Origin: Amyelois transitella
Taxonomy: Eukaryota > Arthropoda > Insecta > Lepidoptera > Pyralidae
DNA: 64,000 nucleotides
Direction of reading: 5' to 3'
Assembly: GCF_032362555.1 (NCBI RefSeq)
Contig: NC_083524.1
Span: 1,350,001 to 1,414,000 of the forward strand
Within the stretch, counting starts at the first letter, position 1; each line of letters opens with the position of its first letter. The position numbers and the translations under genes were made by a program. The notes beneath the pieces are model-generated. The model did no database searches. It was not told the DNA's origin and saw nothing but the letters and a program-made list of their open reading frames with translations. This document shows positions 17,561 through 29,560 of the stretch, piece after piece.

Positions 17561-17648
17561 AAGTTGTGAATTCTGGGATATTTAGTTACATACCAGCTCA
17601 TTTCAATGTCGTACAAGGCGACTCAGGGAATTAGCGGATTTATCCAAT

Positions 17649-17878
17649 GCGTTATACTAGAGTTTTATACGATTCCTTGAATCACAATACGAGGTTTGGA
17701 ACTATTCACTTCTTCCCCCTGGCTTTAGTCCCGGTTGCATCCTCACCACTCTGGAGAGGAGCCCGGGATAAGCCTTTGACCATTGCTCCTGGATTGGGTG
17801 AGTCAGGTTTTTTAACGAAGCGACTCCCGTCTGACCTCCGTAAGCTTTGTAGGTAAACCTGACCCGTATAGTATTTTC
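17649..17878 (-). repeat. family C SINE, head-less copy ending in a fold-back
   Basis: Carries the 'ccggttgcatcctcaccact', 'tggagaggagcccggg' and 'gcgactcccgtctgacctcc' blocks of family C. It is interrupted by a hairpin at 17862-17919 and then runs on as an inverted copy. Confidence 0.75.
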
Positions 17879-17919
17879 TTACCTACCATGCCAAGGTAGG
17901 TAAGAAAAACTATACGGGT
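17862..17919. repeat. hairpin, arms about 25 bp
   Basis: 'acccgtatag...cttacctacc' is followed after 'atgccaa' by its near-perfect reverse complement, ending 'ctatacgggt'. It marks the junction of two oppositely oriented family C pieces. Confidence 0.9.
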
Positions 17920-17997
17920 ACCCCGGGCTCCTCTCCAGAGAGGTGTGGATGCTATCAGGACTAAAAGCCAGGAGGAAGAAGTAGGTAGGTAAATACT
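17912..17997 (+). repeat. family C SINE piece, inverted
   Basis: Reverse-oriented 'ccccgggctcctctccagag' and 'actaaaagccaggaggaag', the complement of the block at 17735-17770. Confidence 0.75.
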
Positions 17998-18065
17998 AGT
18001 ATGTGTCAGGTGCATCTCCTTCCGCAAGTAAAAGTCAATCCTAGAAAACAATTGATATCGAAATA

Positions 18066-18270
18066 TCGAACCACTCCATCTCTTTACCATGGATGTCGTA
18101 AAAGGCGACTAAGGGGTAAGCTTATAAACTTGGGATGCTTCTTTTAGGCGGTGGGCTAGTAGCCTGTCACTTTTTAAATCTCAATTCTATCGTTAAGCCT
18201 AACTATCAGTCTTTCAAGGCTTCTGGCAATGTCTACCCCGCAAGGGATATAGACGTGATCATATGAAAGA
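18066..18270 (+). repeat. family A repeat, 5' end missing
   Basis: Starts at 'gaaccactccatctcttt' and runs to 'gggatatagacgtgatcatatg'. Confidence 0.82.
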
Positions 18271-18274
18271 ATAA

Positions 18275-18710
18275 ATGATGACTGATACCGAAAAACGTTC
18301 AGAAAATAAAGGTTTTAATTTATATTATTTATTTATAATCGTTTTTTTTGTTACCGAACGTGATTTAAATGTTTTTATAAATTAAGCGTCAATAAAAAAG
18401 CGAACAAGTTATCTCAAACTTGTAGTCTGATCACGTTTTGACGCCGTGCATAATGTGCATTTAACCCACTCCAAAATAAGGAGGTTCACATGTTTGCCAG
18501 CCTAAAATAATATTTGTTTTCAGATTTAAAAGTTAATCTCAAGAAAATAATTTTTTTAATGTAAAAATATGCAGACAAAAGCCCGTAGAAAAATTAAGTT
18601 TATTTCTTTTTCCTGTGGGAATTTTCTGATGTTTTATTTTTAGTCCTTACGTAGAATTCCCGAGGAGTTATTTAAAATACGTACAGGCATAATTTCTTTA
18701 ATGTTTTATT
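18275..18710. other. no recognisable feature
   Basis: AT-rich, no long frames, no repeat blocks that I recognise. Confidence 0.5.
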
Positions 18711-18714
18711 ATAT

Positions 18715-18810
18715 GCAGGCAGAGACCAAATGTTTTCACTTGCAACGATTCCTGCAAACTTACATCGCTTCATCCACATTCGTAACTCTCTTTCTGCAAG
18801 CATATATTTT
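18715..18810 (-). mobile_element. degenerate RTE 3' end
   Basis: 'gcttcatccacattcgtaac' and flanking text match the minus-strand RTE C-terminus with many changes. Confidence 0.5.
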
Positions 18811-18973
18811 TTATAAGTATCCAGGAAAACATACAGTTGAGGTCACATTTACCGTTTATTACGCTTAATTGCTCTTCTAATTACATGTTGATTGGAATAT
18901 TATTTGTTATGTATGTGTAAGTAATTATTAATTAATAAGATAGTACTTGCACCGCAAAGAATACAATATTTAC

Positions 18974-19232
18974 ATACACATATACATATAATCACGTCTA
19001 TGTCTCAGAGGGGCAGGCAGAGCCAACAGCCTTGAAAATAATGATAGGCTACCTTCAGCTGTTAAGCTTAATGATATAATTGAGATTCATAAATTGAAAG
19101 GTTCGTCCGTCGTCTAAAAAAAGAATTCCAAGTTTATAAGCCTATCCCATAGTCGCCTTTTACGATGGATCCATGGAAAAGGGAAGGAGTCTTATTCGTT
19201 TTCTTTTGGTACCGGGAAGCACACATAACAAT
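18974..19232 (-). repeat. family A repeat, divergent
   Basis: TATG tail on the left. It retains 'gaattgagattcaaat'-like text in altered form and '...catagtcgccttttacgatgg'. Confidence 0.8.
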
Positions 19233-19775
19233 ATTTATTTTTTATAAACACGAAATATCTTTTATTTTATTAAAATAAGTATATATACGAGGCCAACTGC
19301 CTTGAAATGGCGGAAAATGGAAATAAAGAGAGGAAAGAAATATTTTTTTTTAAATGCGAGTCTAGTTGTGTTAAAAAAATATTTTTAATAATATTTTGGT
19401 TTTCACAACTTAAGTATGAGATTAAATGTTGTCGGATATTGATATTCATATGAAAATATAGTAACTGTAATTTATTCATTTGTTTTATATCTAAATAAGA
19501 TTAAATTAATATATTTTCTGAGTAAAATAAAAAAAACTAAATAAAAAAAAACCCATAAGCACATTAATTTGCAACAGCGCACCTGTACAATAAAACAAAT
19601 CTGTAAATTTAAAAAAAAACAAAAAAAGAAAATACTCACAATAAATTAAAACTAAACTTAATTCACTAAACTAATAAAATAAATAAATTAAACTATAAAA
19701 ATTATCACAACGGTTAGAACCTTACGCCTATTGGCGCGAGACTGACGATTTCATTATGTCTGTCTGTCTGTAAAA
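19233..19775. other. no recognisable feature
   Basis: Very AT-rich, with A and T runs and no supportable gene or repeat. Confidence 0.5.
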
Positions 19776-19859
19776 AGTCATAATATAAGGCGAGCTATTG
19801 AACGGCCGATCGCTGAATCTATTTTACTTAAATCTATGGTTTTACCGCGTGTATTAAAA

Positions 19860-20110
19860 ACTAGCTGTTCCCGCGACTTCGTTCGCGTGGAATAGTTATA
19901 TTGGGCATCATTGAAGCCCTCAAGGATGAATAATTTTCCCCGATTTTTTTCACATTCTCCATTATTTCGTCGCTTGATGTTATATAGCCTAAAGCCTACT
20001 TCGATAAATGGTCTATTCAACAGCAACAATTTTTCAATTCGAACCAGTAGTTCCTGAGATTACCGCGTTCAAACAAACAAACTCTTCAGCTTTATAATAT
20101 TAGTATAGAT
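19860..20110 (+). repeat. family E repeat, full copy
   Basis: From 'actagctgttcccgcgactt' through 'gggcatcattgaagccctca' and 'cgaaccagtagttcctgaga' to 'ctttataatattagtataga'. Sister copies are at 36633 and, inverted, 57080. Non-coding. Confidence 0.8.
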
Positions 20111-20298
20111 TTAGATTATGAAAAAAGAACATTTAATTTAGTAACTATAGATTTCTATATTATATTTAATTTTCTTTTTTGAACATCTAAATTTGTTTAT
20201 TCATAACATGACATTGTTATTAATTTTATTTTTAATTTTATTTTATTAAATGAATTTTTTATTTTTTATTCATTATATTTATTGTTACATAAATGCAT

Positions 20299-20430
20299 TC
20301 TTGCGGGGTAGACAGAGCCACCAGTCTTGAAAAGACTGAATGGCCACGTTCAGCTATTTGGCTTAATGATAGAATTGAGATTCAAATAGTGAATAGGTTG
20401 CTAGCCCATCGCCTAAAAAAGAATCCCATG
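20299..20430 (-). repeat. family A repeat, 3' half
   Basis: Starts within 'ttgcggggtagacagagcc' and stops at 'gcctaaaaaagaatccca'. Confidence 0.8.
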
Positions 20431-20689
20431 TAAAATGTAATGTAATTTTTTAAGTTAATTATATTAGATTTCCTGTTATAGCCATTGATTTATATTCAAA
20501 CATCATGTTATCATTACTACATTAAAAAAAAGAACAATAATCGCACTGCCCTTAGAACGCTTTACCAATAAAATCGAATCAAATGACGAATGTAAGTCTT
20601 GTCTTGCAAAACGTCATAGCCTTGAGCGCAAGAAGAAAGAAAGGACTTAAACGCAACATTTCAAATCGTACATAGCTCATAAACTAAAT

Positions 20690-20946
20690 ACATACATACA
20701 TAAAGTCACGTCTATATCCCTGGAGGGGTAGACAGAGGCGACACTCTTGAAAAGACTGACAGGCCACGTTCAGCTTTTTGGCTTGATGATAGAATTGAGA
20801 TTCAAATAGTGACAGGTTGTGCTCATCGCCTAAAAGAATCCCAAGTTTATAAGCCTTTCCTTTAGTTGCCTCTTACGACATCCATGCAAAAGAGAAGGAG
20901 TGGTCCTATTATTTTTTTTATAGGTGCCGGGAACCACGCGGCACTT
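20690..20946 (-). repeat. family A repeat, full length
   Basis: (CATA)n tail on the left, 'ccacgcggcac' on the right, all internal blocks present. Confidence 0.9.
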
Positions 20947-21069
20947 CACTTAAGGTCTTACCTCAAATTAATACCTTAAAACTGATAAAATATATCACGT
21001 CTTATGCTTTACGGTGTAGACAGAGCGAACAGTCACGGAATGATTTAAAGGCCGCGTTTAGCTGGAAAT

Positions 21070-21955
21070 ATGGAGTTTTTTAAAAGTCACTTTGTTTCAA
21101 CTTCTGTCCGTTAAGAATTGTCAATGAGTCGGAAAAGAATTTCGCACTTGAAAATAAATAGCAGTAGTAATTGAAAACGACTACAATTAGCTCTGAAATG
21201 GAACGTTCGCAAGGTGTGCTCCTCTTGTCTCTATGGGGATTCGAACCATCTCTTTCCCAAAACTAAGAAACCTATATGTCGAATTCCAAGATAGTCTATC
21301 ATAATATTTGACGGTCTCTGATTTATCTATTATGTGTCAGTCAGTCGGTCAATCAAACGGTTTTTTTATTTTACATTAACGTAACCGGCCAAGTGCGTGT
21401 CGGGCCACGCGTATTGTAGTGTTCCGTAGTTGCGAAAGCCAACATTGACTGCCCTTTTTAAAATAATTACTTTTATTTATTAATTCTTTATGTAACAATT
21501 ACAATTTGTAAAGTGCAATAATTTTATTTTGAACAAAAAATTCCGTTTGTAATTTTTTTTTTCATCAAATTTATTATGTGTCTCTGTGGACAAAAAAAAA
21601 TTTAAATTTAGAATATTTTTAAAACTGGGTCTAATCGCTAGTGAATAATAAACCTAAATACTTAAACTTGTCAAGTTGTAGCGTCACAAATTTACAAGTT
21701 CCTACTTAGTATTTATGTAGCAAGTATTTGAATGTTCATAAAGGAACGAATGTTATTGACGCAAGAGGAACACACCAACTGGCATCAGTATACGCTGAGA
21801 GCAGCTCTTTTCAAATTAAGCATGAAGCTAATTGTTCCCTGAACGTGATGCCATCAGGACTTAAAACTTGAAGTTTTATCAGTCTGTCTCCAAATTACAT
21901 TGCTAGGTGGCTTTTTAAGCATCACCTTTTTTTCTAATAAAATCCATCTTTTTCA
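21070..21955. other. no gene seen; one widespread repeat motif
   Basis: The only recognisable element is 'ggccaagtgcgtgtcgggcc' at about 21390-21410, followed by 'gtgttccgtag'. I know this as a motif of dispersed insect repeats. The rest is AT-rich without supportable genes. Confidence 0.45.
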
Positions 21956-21956
21956 T

Positions 21957-22155
21957 ACGTACATACATACATAAAATCACGCCTCTTTCCCGGAGGGGTA
22001 GGCAGAGACTACCTCTTTCCAATTGCCACGATCTCTGCATATTTCCTTCGCTTCATCTACATTCATAACTCTCTTCATGCAAGCTCGGCGGTTTCGGGTA
22101 CTTTTGACCTGACCCTTTACCAGGACGTCCTTAATTTGATCAAGATACGTTCACT
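21957..22155 (-). mobile_element. RTE 3' end fragment
   Basis: Starts (CATA)n, 'ctttcccggaggggtaggca' and runs to 'ttgatcaagatacgttca'. It encodes the last 50 or so residues of the RTE protein on the minus strand. Confidence 0.87.
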
Positions 22156-22173
22156 TTTTATAAATTCTTTATA

Positions 22174-22430
22174 ACCCATACATACATAAAGTCACATCTA
22201 TATCCCTTGCGGGGTAGACAGATCCAATAGTCTTGAAAAGACTGATAGGCCACAGTCAGCTGTTTGGCATAATTATAAAATTGAGATTCAAATAGTGACA
22301 GATTGCTAGCTATCGCCTAAAAGAAGAATTCCAAGTTAATAAGCCTTAGTCGCCTTTGACAACATCCATGGGAAAGATATGGAGTGGTCCTAATCTTCTT
22401 TCTATTGGTTACACGGCTACCCTTGACCAT
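22174..22430 (-). repeat. family A repeat
   Basis: Tail to 5' end, with the middle slightly shortened ('aataagccttagtcgccttt'). Confidence 0.85.
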
Positions 22431-22539
22431 ATTAGGAACCTTTATGTAAACTTTAAAATCGAGAGTTTGTTTTGCGTTTAAATGTCAGCCAATCAGTCTT
22501 CTATTTTATTTATATTTATACAGACAAATAATACTCAGG

Positions 22540-22645
22540 TCGATTAGAAGAAGTTCTTTTTACATCATGACTTGACCAGGGATTGAACCTGGGACTTGCG
22601 TTTCAGAGACAAAATAATTACAACTGAGTCAGCACGGCCGGCAAA
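22540..22645 (-). repeat. tRNA-like SINE head, another family
   Basis: Read on the minus strand it shows a B-box-like 'aggttcaatccctgg' and an A-box-like stretch near 'gccgtgctgactcag'. It resembles families B and C only in the tRNA-like head. Confidence 0.5.
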
Positions 22646-22699
22646 TGTAAGTAAATGTTGAGCTTTCTTTAGAATTTCTTTCATTAATTAGGTACCAGA

Positions 22700-22986
22700 A
22701 AAAAACTCCACATACATACATACATATAATCACGTCTATATCCCTTGCGGGGTAGACAGAGCCAACAGTCTAAAGACTGATAGGCCTCGTTCAGCTATTT
22801 GGCTTTAAGATAGAATTGAGATTCAAATAGTGACAGGTTGCTAGCCCATCGCCTAAAAGAAGAATCCCAAGTTTATAAGCCAACCCTTTAGTCGCCTTTT
22901 ACAACATCCATGGGAGAGAGATGGAGTGGTCCTATTCTTTTTTCTATTGGTGCCGGGAACCACACGGCACTCAAAAAACTCCACAT
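22700..22986 (-). repeat. family A repeat with 14-bp target-site duplication
   Basis: The copy is flanked by AAAAAACTCCACAT at 22700-22713 and again at 22973-22986. The exact duplication, a defined 5' end and a simple-repeat 3' tail show retroposition by target-primed reverse transcription. Confidence 0.93.
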
Positions 22987-23097
22987 GGATTTCAAACTCA
23001 GCGGATCCGAATCCGTACTAGCGGATTAATCAGCTGTGAATATCCGCATCGGAACGGATAGCTCAATTGAATCGTTTGGACACTGGCTCAATTTTAA

Positions 23098-23330
23098 CAT
23101 ACATACTTACATACATATAGTCACGTCTATAGACAAGACAATGACAGGCCACGTTCAGCTGTTTGGCTATATGATGGAATTGAGATTCAAATCGTGACAG
23201 GTTGCTAGCCCATCGCCTAAGATAAGAATTGCAAGTTAATAAGCTTGTCCCTTAGTCGCCTCTTACGACATCCGCAGGAAATGAGATGGAGTGGCCCTAT
23301 TCTTTTTTAATATTGGTGCCGGGAACCATT
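23098..23330 (-). repeat. family A repeat, internal deletion
   Basis: The 'atcccttgcggggtagacag' block is missing near the tail; the rest is intact to 'gccgggaacca'. Confidence 0.83.
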
Positions 23331-23339
23331 ACTTAGAAG

Positions 23340-24000
23340 ACTCTTTTTCCAATATTTCAAACAGGATCAAAATCCGTCCACAACTTTCCGATATTAGCGA
23401 AGAGAACCTTCTTATTTTCTCTAAAATTCCCACGGGAACGAAGTTCCGAGCTATAGTCTAGTCTTTAATATGCACTTAATATATTCAGGACATTTCACGT
23501 TTCATTTCAGAAATGCATTTTAATAACTTAATGCAGTCATATTATCTGGAGGAAATATGACGGTTGAGACGTTATATTTCGATCGTAAAGATGCGTTTTC
23601 TCATAAACTAGATGTTAACTTGAATTCGCTATATTTACGCTTTATAAAGAACTTTTGTAAAAAGAGAACCTCCTCCAATCGATAACCTCTTTTTCCGAAG
23701 TCGGTAAAATGTCTCAAAACTTTCCCTTAGTGTCCATAAACACTTTCTTGAAAACCGCATCAAAATCGTGTCAGAGAAACGCGAGGTAATCGCGAATATT
23801 GCGAATAAACATACAAACAAACAGGTTAAACTGAGAACCATCTTTATTTGAAGGCTTTAAAAAAAGATTTTTTTTTTGGCAATTTGACAATAATTCCAAT
23901 CTATAAATACAGGGTTAATTTTTAGAGTTTCGTACGTAAAATGTAAAAGCAGTTCCTATTACTAAGCCTCCAATGACTGTGTGTCTGTCCGTCCTAATTG
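23340..24000. other. no recognisable feature
   Basis: AT-rich; a short minus-strand open frame at 23635-23841 has a hydrophobic start but no donor or homology that I can support. Confidence 0.4.
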
Positions 24001-24001
24001 A

Positions 24002-24148
24002 GATCCAAAACTTCAAATAGTGTCAGGTAGCTAGCCCGTCGCTTAAAAGAAGAATCCTAAGTTATTAGCTTTTCCCTGTCGCCTTTTACGACTTCCATGG
24101 GATAGATGGGAATGGTCCCATCCTAAAATGTCAAGAACCACACGGCAG
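24002..24148 (-). repeat. family A repeat, 5' half
   Basis: Runs from 'attgagatccaaaacttc' to 'accacacggca'. Confidence 0.75.
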
Positions 24149-24450
24149 ACATCATTTTAGTGAATACGTTACACAATTCCGGAGCACAATTTCCGCGTGC
24201 TATAACCGAATCATAATTTTGTTTAGCTCTCCTTGTATTTAAAATATGCGAAGTCTGAGGCACTAAGGCTATATTTTCCTTCAATATACTCGTATTACCT
24301 AGACCCGTTTCCCTGAGGTAACATAGGAATGGGAACATCGTTAAACTCTATCGATAAATAAAATGTTAATATTCGTATTGAAAAATATTTTTAATGTAGA
24401 CGATGTGCACTTGTTAACGATTTCGATTTGAGAGATCTTTATTTGGAAAC

Positions 24451-24592
24451 TGACGTCCGGTGAAAATGCTGCAGTGCAGTTTGGTCCGCCGCTTCTTTTA
24501 CACATGTGCTTTGGATGCGGTTGTAGTTATAATTAGATTTGAGTGATACCTTGTATCCAATTTTGAAAAAAAAAAAAAAAACTATTCTAATG
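24451..24592 (+). mobile_element. LINE 3' UTR fragment
   Basis: 'gacgtccggtgaaaatgctg' through 'ttgtatccaattttgaaaaa'. Same family as 300-457. Confidence 0.78.
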
Positions 24593-24961
24593 AAAGTATG
24601 TAAAAGTTATATTTAAAAAAATTTAAGTAATTTCCAGACGAACGTTCCTACATATATTAAATTGGGACTGTCGTGGTGAAAGGTCAGGTCAAGAGTAATC
24701 AGGACTACGAGCCTACAAGAAAAGATTGATGTATTAAATTATGTGAAATAACATAAACATAAATAAACGGTATTAATATTATTCATAAAAAAAATCTGTT
24801 GAAAATACCATAAATAAAATTGTCGATATCGATATTTTGCCAGAACTACGGCCTTTGTAAGGCAATATCCCTATTTACGGCACTATTAAGGTGACGTGTC
24901 GCTTGCATTTGGGTCGATTATGTGATGGTTTGTAATAACGTTAGAAATTAATAAAATAACA

Positions 24962-25130
24962 ACATACATACTTAAAATCACGCCTCTTTCCCGGAGGGGT
25001 AGGCAGAGACTACCTCATTCCACTTGCCACGATCTCTGCATACTTCCTTCGCTTCATCCACATTCATAACCTCTCTTCATGCAAGCTCGGCGGTTTCGGG
25101 TACTTTTGACATGACCCTTTACCTTTTTTT
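24962..25130 (-). mobile_element. RTE 3' end fragment
   Basis: Minus-strand 'atcacgcctctttcccggag' to 'cgggtacttttgacatgacc'. It ends abruptly at 'tttaccttttt'. Confidence 0.85.
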
Positions 25131-25145
25131 TATTACTATTAATTC

Positions 25146-25402
25146 GACGGCCTCTGTGGCGCAGCGGTAGTACCTACGCTTGTCTGTGACACCGGAGGTC
25201 CCGGGTTCGAATCCCGGCCAGGGCATGATGAGAAAAATAACTTTTTTTGATTGGCCTGGATCTTAGATGTTTATCTATATAAGTATTTATTGTAAAATAT
25301 AGTATCGTTGGGTTAGTATCTCGTAACACAAGTCTCGAACTTCGAGGCTAATTCAATCTGTGTAATTTGTCCCGTATAAATGTATTTATTTATATTTATT
25401 TA
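25146..25402 (+). repeat. family B tRNA-derived SINE
   Basis: The head 'ggcctctgtggcgcagcggt' carries an A box and 'gggttcgaatcccgg' is a perfect B box, about 40 bp apart as in tRNA genes. A 170-bp body ends in 'gtcccgtataaatgtattta'. It is not a working tRNA because the anticodon arm does not fold properly. Confidence 0.88.
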
Positions 25403-25453
25403 ACTATACAAGGTGTGTCAAGTCGAACATACAAACGTATACATACAAATATT

Positions 25454-25534
25454 CCTATCTTTATCTGCGATCTGACTAAAAAATTTGATTGCGTGGATCA
25501 TGGAACTCTTCTGCTTAAGCTGCTTGCTAATTAA
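25454..25534 (+). pseudogene. LINE reverse-transcriptase remnant
   Basis: The frame reads PIFICDLTKKFDCVDHGTLL before a stop, which matches the catalytic DLSKAFDCVDHQTLL motif of the LINE at 11600. Downstream text still resembles the YLSKRL motif. Only about 80-150 bp survive, without flanking domains. Confidence 0.7.
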
Positions 25535-25559
25535 ACTAATTAAGTTATACCTAAGTAAA

Positions 25560-25975
25560 AGATTACTGCACAGAATGTTTGTAAAATTTTACATAAAACC
25601 TCCTTACATATCATTGGCCAGTTAGAAAAATTGAATATGTTTTCATAATGGAACCTAATGAAAACAATTCAAAATTGTATTAGTACGCAATAGTTCACGA
25701 GTGAATGTTTTTATATTTAATAGTAACTAAGTACAAATATTGTTAAATTCAGTGCAAACTTCTTAGTTTCAAGTATGTAAAGTAAAGTTTATTTATCCCG
25801 ACTTATTTTTACCTTTTTTTTTAAGTGACAAACCAATTCATAAGTTCATCGATAAATAATAACAGACGTAAGAATAGGTGACAATTCTAATGTCAAAAAT
25901 TAAAAACTTAGGCCAAATTATATCCGACTTGATTTTTGAGGCTGGCAATAACGTAAAAGTACATGCGAAAATGCA
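25560..25975. other. no recognisable feature
   Basis: AT-rich; beyond the decayed reverse-transcriptase fragment at its left edge I see nothing that I can support. Confidence 0.5.
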
Positions 25976-26419
25976 AAGCATACATACGTATAATCATGTC
26001 TCTATCCCTTGCGGGTAGACAGAGCCAACAATCTTGAAAAGACTGATAGGCCACGTTCAGCTATTTGGCTTTAAGATAGAATTGAGATTCAAATAGTGAC
26101 AGGTTGCGGGCCCATCGCCTAAAAGAAGAATCCCAAGGTTTTAAGCCTACCCCTTAGTCTTTTACGATATCCATAGGATAGAGATGGAGCGGTCTTATTC
26201 TTTTTTTTATTGGTGCCGGGAACCACACGGTGCAAAGGATACCACACAGTACCAATGATTTCCCGACAAAGCGAAACCATAGTATGCGGGTTCGCCCTCA
26301 TTTAGGACACATTGGGAATCTGTCCATTCATTTCAAACAGAAATTTTAGTTTCCAATTGTCATTTGGGTGTTTCATTTTACCTTTAGTCGATTTATTCAG
26401 TTGGAGTACTAAAATCAGT

Positions 26420-26585
26420 AATGGTAAAGGATATCTTAAAAGGCGAATAATGGATAAGCTTATTAACTTGGGATTCATCTTTTAGGCGACGGGCTAGCAA
26501 CCTGTCACTATTTGAATCTCAATTCTATCATTAAGCCAAACGGATGAACGTGTCCTATTAGTCTTTTCAAGATTGTTAGATCCGT
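26420..26585 (+). repeat. family A piece (repeated at 28200-28364)
   Basis: 'ttaaaaggcgaataatggat' through 'agtcttttcaagattgttag'; no tail. Confidence 0.72.
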
Positions 26586-27327
26586 CATGTTACCTACGAA
26601 AAATCTTGGGTTGGCGTTTTTACTTGTAGGCACTGACTCAAGTTTTATCATAATATTACAATAAATTAATGCTGACGCGTTAATTATGTTTGATGACAAC
26701 TGAACACAATAATTATTCAGACTAATTTAGTATGATGTTTCCGATTTTGTGGATTGCTTGCAAGTGGAAAACTGTTGTCTCTGCCTACCCCTCCGGGAAT
26801 GAGGTGTGATTTATGTATATATTGTAATAAATTTTACTTTCACAAAGTAAGACTATTTCATTGTTTTGTACAAAAAAGAAACAAGCATGAACCCTTTTTG
26901 TGACGAAAGTTTCTTCATTTGACGAGATGTCTTAATAAGTAGTGATATATTCTGTCAATAGATGGCGTAGAAGACTGTTTATTAACAGGAATTTATTACA
27001 CTAAATTTCTAGTTTGTTTTATAAATTAATATTTGTTTGATTTGCATATTTAAGTGCACTAAATAATTAAGCTATAAAATTAGAAAAGTATTTTATTAAA
27101 TATTTTTTTTTCAATATTAATTATAGAGATGATCTGACACGTAGCGACATCTATTAGCACAGTTGAGAACTCTTTAGTTGTTAATATCTATAAAAGATGG
27201 CGCTAGGGGTTCTACATTTTATTTTAATTTAACCGTGTCTGTAATAATTCTTATATGTATTGTTAATGAATTCTTCTGTAGGAAACTCAGACCACATATG
27301 TTATGTTATCCAAATAAATTACCACAT

Positions 27328-27450
27328 ACACAAAAACACGCCTCTTTCCCGGAATGGTAGACAGAGTATGCATGCATAGGTACTCTGTCTACACTGCAGT
27401 GGTCGTCCTTGCATACTTCATTCACTTCATCCACATTTATAACTATGTCT
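27328..27450 (-). mobile_element. RTE 3' end fragment (repeated at 29107-29229)
   Basis: 'acgcctctttcccggaatgg' to 'cttcatccacatttataact', with a local inverted stretch 'tagacagagta...tactctgtcta' at 27358-27391. Confidence 0.72.
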
Positions 27451-27519
27451 ATACATACTCGTACCCTATCCATGTATCCATTATCAGAAACAATCAGATT
27501 ACTTATTACGAATATACAT

Positions 27520-27712
27520 ATATAGTTACATTTATATTCCTTGCAGGGTAGACAGTACCAACAGACTTGAAGAGACTGATAGGACAAGTTCAGCTTTTTG
27601 GCTTAATGATAGTATTGAGACTAAAAACTTTAGTCGCCTTTTACGACATCAATGGAAAGAGATGGAATGGTCCTATTCTTTTTGGTTTTGGTGTCGGGAA
27701 CCACACGGCACA
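27520..27712 (-). repeat. family A repeat, shortened (repeated at 29299-29491)
   Basis: The middle is deleted between 'agtattgagact' and 'ctttagtcgccttttacgac'; the 5' terminus is 'cacacggcac'. Confidence 0.82.
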
Positions 27713-27781
27713 TCTAGCAATAATACCTATTCTCTTTATGAGTTTGGGGGACATTTAAAAACATATACTTAATCACGTCTT

Positions 27782-29560
27782 TATCCCTTGCGGGTAGACA
27801 GAGCCAACAATCTTGAAAAGACTGATAGGCCACGTTCAGCTATTTGGCTTTAAGATAGAATTGAGATTCAAATAGTGACAGGTTGCGGGCCCATCGCCTA
27901 AAAGAAGAATCCCAAGGTTTTAAGCCTACCCCTTAGTCTTTTACGATATCCATAGGATAGAGATGGAGCGGTCTTATTCTTTTTTTTATTGGTGCCGGGA
28001 ACCACACGGTGCAAAGGATACCACACAGTACCAATGATTTCCCGACAAAGCGAAACCATAGTATGCGGGTTCGCCCTCATTTAGGACACATTGGGAATCT
28101 GTCCATTCATTTCAAACAGAAATTTTAGTTTCCAATTGTCATTTGGGTGTTTCATTTTACCTTTAGTCGATTTATTCAGTTGGAGTACTAAAATCAGTAA
28201 TGGTAAAGGATATCTTAAAAGGCGAATAATGGATAAGCTTATTAACTTGGGATTCATCTTTTAGGCGACGGGCTAGCAACCTGTCACTATTTGAATCTCA
28301 ATTCTATCATTAAGCCAAACGGATGAACGTGTCCTATTAGTCTTTTCAAGATTGTTAGATCCGTCATGTTACCTACGAAAAATCTTGGGTTGGCGTTTTT
28401 ACTTGTAGGCACTGACTCAAGTTTTATCATAATATTACAATAAATTAATGCTGACGCGTTAATTATGTTTGATGACAACTGAACACAATAATTATTCAGA
28501 CTAATTTAGTATGATGTTTCCGATTTTGTGGATTGCTTGCAAGTGGAAAACTGTTGTCTCTGCCTACCCCTCCGGGAATGAGGTGTGATTTATGTATATA
28601 TTGTAATAAATTTTACTTTCACAAAGTAAGACTATTTCATTGTTTTGTACAAAAAAGAAACAAGCATGAACCCTTTTTGTGACGAAAGTTTCTTCATTTG
28701 ACGAGATGTCTTAATAAGTAGTGATATATTCTGTCAATAGATGGCGTAGAAGACTGTTTATTAACAGGAATTTATTACACTAAATTTCTAGTTTGTTTTA
28801 TAAATTAATATTTGTTTGATTTGCATATTTAAGTGCACTAAATAATTAAGCTATAAAATTAGAAAAGTATTTTATTAAATATTTTTTTTTCAATATTAAT
28901 TATAGAGATGATCTGACACGTAGCGACATCTATTAGCACAGTTGAGAACTCTTTAGTTGTTAATATCTATAAAAGATGGCGCTAGGGGTTCTACATTTTA
29001 TTTTAATTTAACCGTGTCTGTAATAATTCTTATATGTATTGTTAATGAATTCTTCTGTAGGAAACTCAGACCACATATGTTATGTTATCCAAATAAATTA
29101 CCACATACACAAAAACACGCCTCTTTCCCGGAATGGTAGACAGAGTATGCATGCATAGGTACTCTGTCTACACTGCAGTGGTCGTCCTTGCATACTTCAT
29201 TCACTTCATCCACATTTATAACTATGTCTATACATACTCGTACCCTATCCATGTATCCATTATCAGAAACAATCAGATTACTTATTACGAATATACATAT
29301 ATAGTTACATTTATATTCCTTGCAGGGTAGACAGTACCAACAGACTTGAAGAGACTGATAGGACAAGTTCAGCTTTTTGGCTTAATGATAGTATTGAGAC
29401 TAAAAACTTTAGTCGCCTTTTACGACATCAATGGAAAGAGATGGAATGGTCCTATTCTTTTTGGTTTTGGTGTCGGGAACCACACGGCACATCTAGCAAT
29501 AATACCTATTCTCTTTATGAGTTTGGGGGACATTTAAAAACATATACTTAATCACGTCTT
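27782..29560 (+). repeat. 1,779-bp tandem duplication, unit 2
   Basis: Identical to unit 1 where compared. The junction lies in a family A copy at 27768-28010 whose tail side matches the copy at 29548 and whose body matches the copy at 25978. The shared breakpoint tract is TATCCCTTGCGGG. Confidence 0.95.

Larger units (their letters stand above)
26003..27781 (+). repeat. 1,779-bp tandem duplication, unit 1
   Basis: Every stretch compared recurs at +1,779 in 27782-29560 with no difference seen. The unit contains two minus-strand family A copies (25978-26232, 27520-27712), one plus-strand piece (26420-26585), RTE pieces at 26752-26820 and 27328-27450, and about 500 bp of AT-rich unassigned sequence (26820-27300). 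Confidence 0.95.

Noticed and set aside
26119..29537. Pairs of identical small proteins in the tandem duplication
   Set aside because: They are frames in family A and RTE fragments; identity reflects the duplication, not a gene family.
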